From contig CAZIDF010000014.1 in assembly GCA_964538085.1 (NCBI GenBank), positions 1 to 64,000 on the forward strand: a stretch of DNA of 64,000 nucleotides. The letters are read 5' to 3'. Shown here piece after piece: positions 29,043-37,347 of the stretch. The DNA comes from G020348385 sp964538085 (GTDB lineage Bacteria; Acidobacteriota; Aminicenantia; Aminicenantales; Aminicenantaceae). The notes under the pieces are model-generated. The model was not told where the DNA came from. It made no database searches and was given only the letters and a program-made list of their open reading frames with translations. Both the position numbers and the translations under genes were made by a program. The stretch's first letter is position 1, and the number at the start of each line of letters is the position of its first letter.

Positions 29043-31457
29043 TTATCTCTTCTTCCAGGTAAAGGGTGTTTCCAGCAGTTTTTCCACCCAGGCGCGGTTG
29101 ATCCTCATCCGGAACTGGCTGTGTGTCATCGTGTCACCAGTATCAGAATCGAGAGCCCTCTTGTAATACTTCAACGCTTCTTCCCTTTCCCCCAAAAGAT
29201 CCTTGAGCTGCCCCATCCAGGTATAGGCTGTGAAGATATACAGATTCGAAGTTTCCATCTGGGAAACTTTTTCCATAGAGATAAACGCCTCAGGATAGTA
29301 ACCGCTGTCGAACAGCAACATCCCCAGCTTGAACCAGAAACTCCGTTGTTCGATAGTCAAACCTGTAGCCTTTTCATAGATCAGGAAAGGCGTTTTCCCT
29401 TCTCGTGACCAGTTGAGGTTCTCCAGTATTTTTTGGAGCTCTTCTGCAGTGGGCTGCTGTGGAATATCCACCAACGTTTCGAAAGAGAATGGCGTCTTCA
29501 GCCTTTCCTCTAGCCACTCCTTGTTCATGTTGATTCTTAGCCAACTGTGCGACATGGTTTCGCCGGTGTCATGATCCAGGGCTTTTTGGTAGTATTCCAG
29601 CGCTTCCGCCCTGTTCCCCATGATATCCTTCAGCAATCCCAACCAGCCGAATGACGCGAATTTTGTGTCAGCATCAGTTTCTAGCTTCGAAATTCTCCTG
29701 AAACAATCGAATGCTTGCGAGTAATTCTCATACTCATACAATCCTATGCCAATGCGATACAGCATGTCGCTGTTTTTGACGTTTTCTTCTTTGATCTTCT
29801 GGTAGATTTCGGGACTGTTTTCCGTACTCCATCCCAGAGAAAGCATCTCTAAAGCTTCATCCGAGATTTCAGCCAGAGGTTCATCCAGCATAGCCAGCTT
29901 GTGCTCGGGATCGATGATCGCTTCCTTCAGTTCCGATTGGCTCGTGAAGGTCAGTTCTTGCATATCTAAATTGCGGTCGATCTTTTTTACCTGTTCCGAT
30001 CCGTCTTCGAATACAGCCTTGACCGGAACCGGCATCTTCATCGTGCCCAGCCGCCTCACTTTAAGGATCGAAAGATAGCCCTCTCCTTCCTGCCTGCTCT
30101 CCTGCCCCTCGATCTTGTAACAAAGGTATTTATTGGATCGCACCCATTGGTCGAAAAACCAATCCAGGCTTTGCCCGCTTTCCTTTTCGAAAAATCTCTG
30201 CAGTTCCCTCCATCCCAGGCGTTTTCCTCCATAAGTCTGCAAGCATTTTTTGTAGATGCGCTCGAAAGTTTCCCGTCCTAATGCAGAATCGAGGGCGCTC
30301 ACGATGCTGAATCCTTTGCTATGGATCACGGTGTTGTTGTGGTCATACCGGATTTTAGAGAGCTGTGCAGGGGGAATATCTACCGTGGTGTCATTGTACA
30401 TGGCCACCCCATCGAGATAATTGCTCATCCAGCTTTGCCGCCTCTCGGGATCGACATCACGAGCCAGGATGTATTGGGTGTCGGCAAAGATCCCCATCCC
30501 GATCCACACCCAAGCGGGATTTTCAGGATCCAGAACCCACTCTCCCCAGTATTCATGACCGATCTCATGGGCTGTGATCCTCTGCCAGTGCATGAGCGAT
30601 TCGCCTTCTTTAAATGTTTCCTCCCCATGGATGACGACAATTCCGGTGGCAAACGGGTATCCTCCCCAGCGTCCCGGACCGCCCGGTATGATGTACAGAA
30701 ATTTAAAAGGATAAAAACCCAGCCAATCCTTATAATACTTGATGGCATCGACCGCCGTGTCCATGCAGACAGATGCAGCTTTGGCTCCTTTTTCTGTAAA
30801 AAGAGTCGTGACCTGAATGCCATCGACCTCACGGGTTTCCGACGTTTCATTGCTCGCCATATGTATGCCGAATGTTCTTGCTCCGTCGATCTCATATCTC
30901 CCTGTACGCTTATCCAGTCGACCGCTTATGGCCAAAGCATACCCCTTGGGGATGTCCAATTTGACAGAAAAGGAATCATGCACCGGCAGGCCATCCCACC
31001 AGATCCTTGGATACCAATTGGTGTTTCCAAAAGAGGTAATATTTTCGTCAACCTCGAAGGTCCTTTTGAACGTGATATCGAACTGGATCTGATTGCCGGG
31101 CATGAGTGGCTCTGGCAAATTAAAAAACAATGGGGATTCAGCCGTGGTCTCCGTCTCCATGTTTAAAACGGAAAGACTTTCTCCCAAGATTGAAACTTCG
31201 ATCGTATAATCGGCGCTTTTGAGCCAGTCGATGGCCACCACATTGAAAGAACGATTCGTTTCATTCCTCAAAGTAACCGTCTCATTCCCTTCTACAAAAC
31301 CGACATCCAGATCGACTTTTGCATCGATCACATAATGGCACTTGGGCGGATCAGCCGGCACCCAGTACCCTCCCCCGCTATCGACAACGGACGGCGCACA
31401 GGAAACGCTTATCAATAGGCCAAATAAAAGAAAACAAATAATTACGGTTCTTCTCAA
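29043..31457 (-). CDS. M1-like metallopeptidase lipoprotein with TPR domain
   Basis: Lipoprotein of 804 aa resembling M1 aminopeptidases. A TTG at 31457, five bases after GGAGG, gives a standard lipoprotein signal (LLISVSC); the frame opens four codons earlier with another TTG. An N-terminal beta domain precedes the gluzincin domain with HEIGH (His297, Glu298, His301). The third zinc ligand expected in a WLNEG-type motif is missing: the site reads WIGMGIF. The GAMEN exopeptidase motif is replaced by GGYPFATG. A C-terminal helical region (about 520-800) carries two similar TPR blocks, each with a YYQKALDHDTG/YYKRALDSDTG unit. It may be an endopeptidase-like or inactive member. The gene follows M24 in the same direction. 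Confidence 0.8.
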   Translation of the reverse strand: MRRTVIICFLLFGLLISVSCAPSVVDSGGGYWVPADPPKCHYVIDAKVDLDVGFVEGNETVTLRNETNRSFNVVAIDWLKSADYTIEVSILGESLSVLNMETETTAESPLFFNLPEPLMPGNQIQFDITFKRTFEVDENITSFGNTNWYPRIWWDGLPVHDSFSVKLDIPKGYALAISGRLDKRTGRYEIDGARTFGIHMASNETSETREVDGIQVTTLFTEKGAKAASVCMDTAVDAIKYYKDWLGFYPFKFLYIIPGGPGRWGGYPFATGIVVIHGEETFKEGESLMHWQRITAHEIGHEYWGEWVLDPENPAWVWIGMGIFADTQYILARDVDPERRQSWMSNYLDGVAMYNDTTVDIPPAQLSKIRYDHNNTVIHSKGFSIVSALDSALGRETFERIYKKCLQTYGGKRLGWRELQRFFEKESGQSLDWFFDQWVRSNKYLCYKIEGQESRQEGEGYLSILKVRRLGTMKMPVPVKAVFEDGSEQVKKIDRNLDMQELTFTSQSELKEAIIDPEHKLAMLDEPLAEISDEALEMLSLGWSTENSPEIYQKIKEENVKNSDMLYRIGIGLYEYENYSQAFDCFRRISKLETDADTKFASFGWLGLLKDIMGNRAEALEYYQKALDHDTGETMSHSWLRINMNKEWLEERLKTPFSFETLVDIPQQPTAEELQKILENLNWSREGKTPFLIYEKATGLTIEQRSFWFKLGMLLFDSGYYPEAFISMEKVSQMETSNLYIFTAYTWMGQLKDLLGEREEALKYYKRALDSDTGDTMTHSQFRMRINRAWVEKLLETPFTWKKR

Positions 31458-31717
31458 TTCTCCCTCCAAAAAATGACGAACTTGTAAATATAAAACATCC
31501 TCAGTTTATAATACTGCAATTTGCACATAAAAGTTGAAATGAATTTATCTCGAGAGTTGACTTGGTTCATTGGGGTGGCTCTGAATGACCCAGTCGTCGA
31601 CCCTTCCAGGGCAATGGCCGAAGAACTGGATGCGGTGGATTTTTTACAACATTGCCGTCCGGTTTTTCCGCTTGGAGGAAGATTTTCAATAGAGGTTATT
31701 TCTGTTTTTTGAACCCG

Positions 31718-32896
31718 TCAGATCAAGATCAATTCTTTCTGGGGTTCGGCCAGGAATTCAGCACCGTCCTTCGTGATGACCACCATCTCTTCGATGGTGA
31801 CCACACCGCGGCCTGGAACTTTGAGTCTGGGTTCTATCGTGAACACCATCCCCTCCTCCAATAGCTGGAATGGCTTCTGGGCGTACTTTTCCCATGCAGG
31901 GCCTAGAAGGGCGGTCCCGTCATGGGCGAACCGGCCCACTTGATGCCCCAGCGCATGCGGAAACTCCTCGTATCCCTGAGAAACGATATGCTCCCTGGCG
32001 ATTTTATCGATCTCCACGCCCTGGATCCCAGGCTTGATGGCCTGTCGCGCAAGCCCGATGGCCGTCACGATCGTGTCGAAGCCCTTTTGGACATCATCCG
32101 GAGCCTGAGTCTCCCCTTTTCCCAGGATGTAGAAAGATCTCTGGATATCCGAGCAGTAATCCTCAAATTTAACGCCAAAATCCATGTTCAGGACATGGCC
32201 TGGTTCCACCTTCCGGTCCGTGGGTTTGTAATGGGCTTCGGCCGTCTCCGGTCCTGTAAAAACCGCCGGGCAATGCGATTTTTCCCAGGCGAATCCCAGG
32301 CCCCGGTTCTCCACTTCCCTGATCATAAAATCGGCGATTTGTCTTTCGCTTTTCCCCGGAGCGATAAAAGCAGTCACTTTGGAAATAATATCCAGCGTAT
32401 GTTCGATGGCTCTTGTCATCCGCTCCAGTTCATGGTCCGTTTTCCTTGCTCTCAAGCTGGAAGCGATCTTTTCAGCGGAGATGATTTTATCCGCGTACCC
32501 GATTTCAGATAGGAACTCGTGGATCGTCAGGTACATTCCGTGTGTCAAACCATCGCTGATCTCGCTGCCCGTGGAATAATTGAGGGCAATCGATGAAGGG
32601 TCGATCTTTTTTATTGCGTTGGTCAGGTGTTCTTTTACCCCTTGGACATACGCTAAAACATGTGTGTAGACCCCCAGGTCTTCAATGGTCGGTGTGTCCA
32701 TCTGCCCGACGATAGCATAACTCTCACCTGATTTTGTGATGATAAACGCCGAATGCCAGGTGACATCGGCACTGATCAAATAATCCAGCATCGGATCGTG
32801 AACGATCCCGCTCTCCCTTACGAATGTGATCCAACAATCCACATCGTTTTCATTCAAAATTTTGATGGCTTGATCGACCTTTTCTTTAATCAGCAT
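31718..32896 (-). CDS. Xaa-Pro peptidase family protein (M24)
   Basis: Dimetal pita-bread peptidase of family M24B (prolidase/aminopeptidase P group), 392 aa, cytoplasmic. The N-terminal creatinase-like domain spans residues 1-150; the catalytic domain keeps all five ligands: Asp in NMDFGVK, Asp in YCSDIQRS, His in ALGHQVGRFAHD, Glu in FTIEPRL and Glu in VTIEEMVV. It removes N-terminal residues next to proline or splits Xaa-Pro dipeptides. AGGAGA-type ribosome site before the ATG. Lies downstream of the POT-like transporter and the folded intergenic element, fitting intracellular use of imported peptides. Confidence 0.9.
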   Translation of the reverse strand: MLIKEKVDQAIKILNENDVDCWITFVRESGIVHDPMLDYLISADVTWHSAFIITKSGESYAIVGQMDTPTIEDLGVYTHVLAYVQGVKEHLTNAIKKIDPSSIALNYSTGSEISDGLTHGMYLTIHEFLSEIGYADKIISAEKIASSLRARKTDHELERMTRAIEHTLDIISKVTAFIAPGKSERQIADFMIREVENRGLGFAWEKSHCPAVFTGPETAEAHYKPTDRKVEPGHVLNMDFGVKFEDYCSDIQRSFYILGKGETQAPDDVQKGFDTIVTAIGLARQAIKPGIQGVEIDKIAREHIVSQGYEEFPHALGHQVGRFAHDGTALLGPAWEKYAQKPFQLLEEGMVFTIEPRLKVPGRGVVTIEEMVVITKDGAEFLAEPQKELILI

Positions 32897-32963
32897 TTCC
32901 CTCTCCTTTCTCTCATATTCCCAAGAAACAACTTTTTTTCAAATCTACTCTTGCTATTCAGAT

Positions 32964-33115
32964 TGTGGATAGTTAATGGGTGGAAAAAACCGTTAGGAGC
33001 CCGAGCGGGCATGGTTCATCTCCCTGTAGGAGATGAGAGCGAGGGCGGATACCGAGCCGGTATTTCCGCGCTGGGGAAATACCGGCGTGTTTTTGATACC
33101 CATTATCTATCCACA
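32964..33115. other. Folded 152-nt intergenic element with long terminal stem
   Basis: The two ends, 32964-32981 and 33098-33115, pair over 18 positions with one mismatch (TGTGGATAG... against ...CTATCCACA) and A/T-rich pairing continues inward. Inside are three hairpins: GCCC-GAGC-GGGC at 32999-33010, an 8-bp stem TCATCTCC/GGAGATGA at 33016-33036 and a 12-bp perfect stem at 33056-33086 with a 7-base loop. The layout is a closed multi-branch structure between the POT-like transporter and M24 genes. It could be a structured RNA, a cis-regulatory leader of the M24 gene or a small non-autonomous mobile element. Confidence 0.65.
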
Positions 33116-33145
33116 TCATTTCCTTGTGCCAAAAAAAAGGTGTTC

Positions 33146-34456
33146 CTACTCGGATCGTTCTTTGAACTCCCCTGCCTTTTTGATGAACAAAGATATAACA
33201 AGCATCCCAACGATAAGGTGAGCTCCGGCTGTCCACCACAGGTACTCTGGATGACCCATCCGGTTATAAACTCCATAGAGTGTGGTGAAGGTCACACCGC
33301 TCAATCCTGAGCCAATCAGGAGGGCGACAAAATTACATCCCATGTAAAGCCCAGCCTTTTCTTTGGGTGCTATCCAGGTGATGTATTCCTGGATCCGTGG
33401 GGATGATGCCATCTCACCGACAGCGAACAGGAACAGTCCAAGGAAAAAAAAGGAAGGGGACGCAATCCGGGCATAGCCCAAAATTCCAAAGCCTACTGCA
33501 GCCAAAAACAGGCCAGAAAGAAAGGCAGGAATGGCTTTGAATTTCTCCACGATGCGGGAAACAAAGAACTGGAAAATCATGATCACGTATCCTGAATGTG
33601 CAATGGTCTCTCCCAGGATGCGTTTCACTCCATCCACATCGTGGGCTAAAAAGTTTGCGAAGCCTGTGCCTAATACGCTTTTTATCTCTAGGTAAAGACG
33701 GGCTGTGTCGAGGTTGCTGTCCACATACAGAGCACATAAATTGAAAAACGCCCAGAAAGGAAGCCAGAAAAATAAACCGAGCAGAACGATAAAGACGGCA
33801 AACTTCCAATCTGAAAAGGCAATGCCGATATCTTTGAACTTTTGTCCTAGTGTCTCTCCTTCGATCTCTCTTTTGGGCTCTTTGTAAAAAAGGATCGTGA
33901 AAAGCAACATGACACCGATGGCGATCGCTCCCGCCATAAAAGCTACATTCCAGGATATGACCCTCAGTTTCCCCATCACAAGAGGGCCGAAGGAGGCCCC
34001 TAAATTCACCATCTGATAAAATATCCCGAATCCTAGTGTTTTGTTCGTCTTGTCGGTTACGGCCCGGACCGTTCCCGCTATCAAGGGCTTGAAGATACCA
34101 GCGGCCAGACCGATGCTGAGCATGGTCAGGGCGATCCCAGAAAATGATTTGGTAAGAAGCAGGAGCAAGATCGATGGCAAGTACGCCAAATATGAAACGA
34201 TGAGGACTTTTTTGAATCCATAGCGATCGGCAAAAGTGCCGGAGATGATCGGGATCCCGTAGGAAAATGCCAGGAAAATGCTCTGGACAATTCCTAACTC
34301 CCCAGCGGAATAGCCGAGCTGCTGCATGTAAATGCCGAAGGGGATAAAGATCCCATAGTAGGCGAACCGCTCCAGAATCTCGATGGTGTTGGCTGCCCAA
34401 AAAATCCCCGGAAATGGTGTCCTAGGCTCTTTTATGACCTGCGTCTTGTCATCCAT
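33146..34456 (-). CDS. POT/PTR2-like MFS peptide transporter
   Basis: Major facilitator of 436 aa with about 12 transmembrane helices. Helix 1 contains EILERFAYYG, the ExxERFxYY proton-coupling signature of the oligopeptide transporter (POT/PTR2) family, and FADRYGFKKVL between helices 2 and 3 is the MFS loop motif. It probably imports di- or tripeptides with protons. It is followed on the same strand by the folded element and the M24 peptidase gene, and preceded by GltS and DAACS genes, so this is an uptake cluster. The protein is a little shorter than typical POT members (about 460-500). Confidence 0.82.
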   Translation of the reverse strand: MDDKTQVIKEPRTPFPGIFWAANTIEILERFAYYGIFIPFGIYMQQLGYSAGELGIVQSIFLAFSYGIPIISGTFADRYGFKKVLIVSYLAYLPSILLLLLTKSFSGIALTMLSIGLAAGIFKPLIAGTVRAVTDKTNKTLGFGIFYQMVNLGASFGPLVMGKLRVISWNVAFMAGAIAIGVMLLFTILFYKEPKREIEGETLGQKFKDIGIAFSDWKFAVFIVLLGLFFWLPFWAFFNLCALYVDSNLDTARLYLEIKSVLGTGFANFLAHDVDGVKRILGETIAHSGYVIMIFQFFVSRIVEKFKAIPAFLSGLFLAAVGFGILGYARIASPSFFFLGLFLFAVGEMASSPRIQEYITWIAPKEKAGLYMGCNFVALLIGSGLSGVTFTTLYGVYNRMGHPEYLWWTAGAHLIVGMLVISLFIKKAGEFKERSE

Positions 34457-34513
34457 TCTTATCCTCCATCCCTGACAATTTATTTCTGATCACATCGTCA
34501 CTAAACAATAGGC

Positions 34514-35911
34514 TTATCTTTTGAATCTGTGCAGCCAACCGCTGAAAAAGGCGATGAACATGGCTGCAAGGATAGAAACAAACCCGACAGTGATAGACGG
34601 AAGAACCCCATAAGTTGCGATCAATATCGGAGATGCCGCAGTGATGAATCCTCCGCCCAGCATAGGTTCGTAGAGAATCTGCTTGAAGCCGAAGGATTTG
34701 GCGGCAGGAGTTTTGAAATGGGGATCTGCCACGCGCAGCAACAGAAGCCCCAATGCCGTGACTCCTGTTTGCATTCCATATTCGGTGATACTCCGCTCGA
34801 ACCAGGCATCCGGAAGCATTCGGGGCGCGATAAACCAGGTGGCAAAAATCACCCAGCACAACCCCACAATCATCAGTATGGAAAAGGGAAGGAAATAGGC
34901 AAAAAACACGTCCAGGCGGATGGAAGCAATGGCTGAGACTACCAAAAAATCCAGGGCCAGTCCCAGGATGCGGTCGAAGGTATTCCTATCCAGGTACTTG
35001 TCAAGGCCGGTTTTGGATGCGAAAATTTGGATAAACAATCCACCTAGCATAGCAAGGGGAAAAAGCGGAAAGCTCCCGAAAAGATCGGGCTCCATTTCGG
35101 CGCTCAAGCTTTTGATCCCGCTCAACATGTACCAGCCGATAAGGATCGCAACGCCCACAAACGCGGCATGGAAGGCAAAGGGCTCGAGAGCATCGGGGGA
35201 AATGGTCGTTATCGATCCATGGCGCCGCTTCTCCTCGGGAATAAGCCCGCGCATCTCTGTGATGGAAAGCTGCTTAGGGTCCTTGATGATCTTGGTGTAA
35301 CCCCGCCGCGCTGCCATGTTTATCATGATCATACCGAAAACCACAGCGCTGATAACGCCGACTGTGGCCGACATCAAACCGAGGTCAGATCCGGCTGCAA
35401 ACCCCAGCTTGTCGAAGGCCTGGGCCATTCCAGCGGCCGTTCCATGCCCTCCTGAAAAACCGATCTCGAGAAGGCATCCAAAAAAAGGGGGAACGCCGAA
35501 AACAGGCGTGAGCAAAATGACAGAAATGCCCACACCCACCATATACTGTCCCATTCCCACGAGCCATCCGTAGCATAGCTGAGGTCCTCCCTCTTTCCAT
35601 ATGGTTTTGACAGAGGGAACGGAAAATCCGAGAAACAAGCAGGCAAACACCACATTGATCAATCGTCCGGGGTAAAGCGCCCAGGAATCCATCATCTCTG
35701 GAGGGATTACGATTCCGATGTATCTTCCGACGATATAGGGGCCCAGAAACAGACCGATAAAACCGGCTATCACGGATGCGGGCAAAAAAAGCCGCTGGAG
35801 AAAGACGAACCGGGAGCGAAAGTACTTACCGATGAGAAGAAGAAGGCTCAGCCAGCACATATCGATCATCAGGCGGGTAAGCTGATCGCCTGTGATATAA
35901 ATATCGGGCAA
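34514..35911 (-). CDS. gltS: Sodium/glutamate symporter GltS
   Basis: Inner-membrane carrier of the ESS (GltS) family, 465 aa, importing glutamate with sodium. About ten membrane segments are visible; the two inverted halves each carry the re-entrant glycine motif (GFSGGHGTAAGMAQAF in the first; TEYGMQTGVTALGLLLLRV in the second). N-terminus LFLPASVIAGFIGLFLGP is typical. It sits 3 bases after the DAACS gene on the same strand and is presumably co-transcribed with it and with the POT-like gene. Confidence 0.9.
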   Translation of the reverse strand: MPDIYITGDQLTRLMIDMCWLSLLLLIGKYFRSRFVFLQRLFLPASVIAGFIGLFLGPYIVGRYIGIVIPPEMMDSWALYPGRLINVVFACLFLGFSVPSVKTIWKEGGPQLCYGWLVGMGQYMVGVGISVILLTPVFGVPPFFGCLLEIGFSGGHGTAAGMAQAFDKLGFAAGSDLGLMSATVGVISAVVFGMIMINMAARRGYTKIIKDPKQLSITEMRGLIPEEKRRHGSITTISPDALEPFAFHAAFVGVAILIGWYMLSGIKSLSAEMEPDLFGSFPLFPLAMLGGLFIQIFASKTGLDKYLDRNTFDRILGLALDFLVVSAIASIRLDVFFAYFLPFSILMIVGLCWVIFATWFIAPRMLPDAWFERSITEYGMQTGVTALGLLLLRVADPHFKTPAAKSFGFKQILYEPMLGGGFITAASPILIATYGVLPSITVGFVSILAAMFIAFFSGWLHRFKR

Positions 35912-35914
35912 CCC

Positions 35915-37315
35915 CTAAACCTCCTTCACCGGATGAAGTTCGTTTTCGGAGTGGGCGATGACCGTGGCAGCGGCGATGTCCCCTGTGATGTTGATCACGG
36001 TCCGTGACATATCCAGGATGCGCTCCACACCCAGGACGAGGGCGATCCCCTCCATGGGTATCCCGACCTGCCGGAGAACGATAACGAGCATCAAAACGCC
36101 CATGGCAGGCGCACCAGCGGCCCCTATAGAAGCGAGGGTTGCGGTTAGGACGATGGCCAGCTGGTCCCCTAAGCCCAAGTTCATTCCGTAGACTTGTGCG
36201 ATGAATATGGCCGTCACTCCCTGGTAGAGAGCCGTGCCGTTCATGTTGATGGTAGCACCCAAGGGCAGTACAAAGCTGGATATCTGTTTGGAAACGCCGA
36301 TCTTGTCCTCAGCACACTCCATGGTCACGGGTAAGGTGGCCGAGGAGGAAGACGTGCTGAAGGCGATCAATTGGGCCTCGTAGATGCCTTTCCAGAATTT
36401 AAAATAGGGATATTTTGTGAAAAGAGTCACGACCGCCGGATAGGTGATGGCAAGGATGAACAATCCCCCTATAACAACAGCGCAGTAGCGCAGGAGGGAC
36501 ATCAATATATCCATGCCAAATGTGCCCACGACCGCCGCAATAAGGGCAAAAACCGCATAAGGTGCGATCTTGATCACGATCTCCACGATCTTGACCATGA
36601 TGTCGTTTATCGCTTCGAAAAAGGAGATGACCGGCTCCATTCTTTTTTTATCGAGAAGGGATATGACAACGCCCATGAACATGGCGATGAAAATGATCTG
36701 GAGCATGTTGGCTTTTACGAAAGAGTCGGCCGGGTTGTCTGGGATGATGTTGATCAGGACATCTCCCAGTCCGGGCCTTTCCTCAGCCCGTATGGCCTGC
36801 GATTCGGCAGTGTCTCCATAGCTCGCTTTGAGTTCGGCTTGGACCGAATCCGGAATATTGGAGCCAGGCTTCAGAGTATTGGCCAGAAAAAGCCCCAGAG
36901 CAACGGCCGAAATGTAATAGGCTAAGTAAAAAGCCAGGGTTTTACCGCCAATGCGGCCTATTTTTCGCATATCCCCCAGACTGGCCACTCCCACTAGCAG
37001 AGAGGCGAAAATGAGGGGGATCACGACCATTTTTATCAAACGGATAAAGGCTGTCCCGATAGGACGGATGATGGCGGCATCGGGCCCGTAGACCAAGCCA
37101 GCTACCGCTCCAAGGACGAGCCCAACGAAGATCTGGGAGGCTACTCCCGTGCGTTTAAGCGTGGTGAAAAACAGGATGATGGTGGCGCCAAGAAGAAGAA
37201 GGGTCTGGAGGATCTTGATGCTCACAGCATCTGCTGGAGTGCCGAGGACAAGGGCAAAAAAACAGAGGATCAAGGCCGCAACCGCGCCAAGGATCCGCTT
37301 TGTGGCGATATTCAT
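35915..37315 (-). CDS. Dicarboxylate/amino acid:cation symporter (DAACS)
   Basis: Sodium- or proton-coupled carrier of the GltP/DctA family, 466 aa, with the GltPh fold. Diagnostic segments are AFSTSSSSATLPVT (re-entrant loop HP1), GATINMNGTALYQG (TM7, NMDGT-like here NMNGT), and the HP2/TM8 region ASIGAAGAPAMG with VERILDMSRTVINITGD. The ATG at 37315 is used; the frame extends to a TTG at 37351 that overlaps the deacetylase stop. Substrate among glutamate, aspartate, serine or C4-dicarboxylates cannot be fixed. It leads the uptake cluster. Confidence 0.9.
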   Translation of the reverse strand: MNIATKRILGAVAALILCFFALVLGTPADAVSIKILQTLLLLGATIILFFTTLKRTGVASQIFVGLVLGAVAGLVYGPDAAIIRPIGTAFIRLIKMVVIPLIFASLLVGVASLGDMRKIGRIGGKTLAFYLAYYISAVALGLFLANTLKPGSNIPDSVQAELKASYGDTAESQAIRAEERPGLGDVLINIIPDNPADSFVKANMLQIIFIAMFMGVVISLLDKKRMEPVISFFEAINDIMVKIVEIVIKIAPYAVFALIAAVVGTFGMDILMSLLRYCAVVIGGLFILAITYPAVVTLFTKYPYFKFWKGIYEAQLIAFSTSSSSATLPVTMECAEDKIGVSKQISSFVLPLGATINMNGTALYQGVTAIFIAQVYGMNLGLGDQLAIVLTATLASIGAAGAPAMGVLMLVIVLRQVGIPMEGIALVLGVERILDMSRTVINITGDIAAATVIAHSENELHPVKEV

Positions 37316-37347
37316 CGGGAGATTAATACCACATAATCGGTAAAATC

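Noticed and set aside
31718..32896. M24 protein suspected to be inactive like other peptidase relatives here
   Set aside because: All five metal ligands are present.
32964..33115. Folded element as an ordinary rho-independent terminator
   Set aside because: There is no T-run directly after the strong hairpins on either strand, and the outer stem is far longer than a terminator needs.
33414..34400. 328-codon frame overlapping the POT-like transporter on the same strand
   Set aside because: Shifted-frame shadow of a gene with clear membrane helices and the ExxERFxYY motif.
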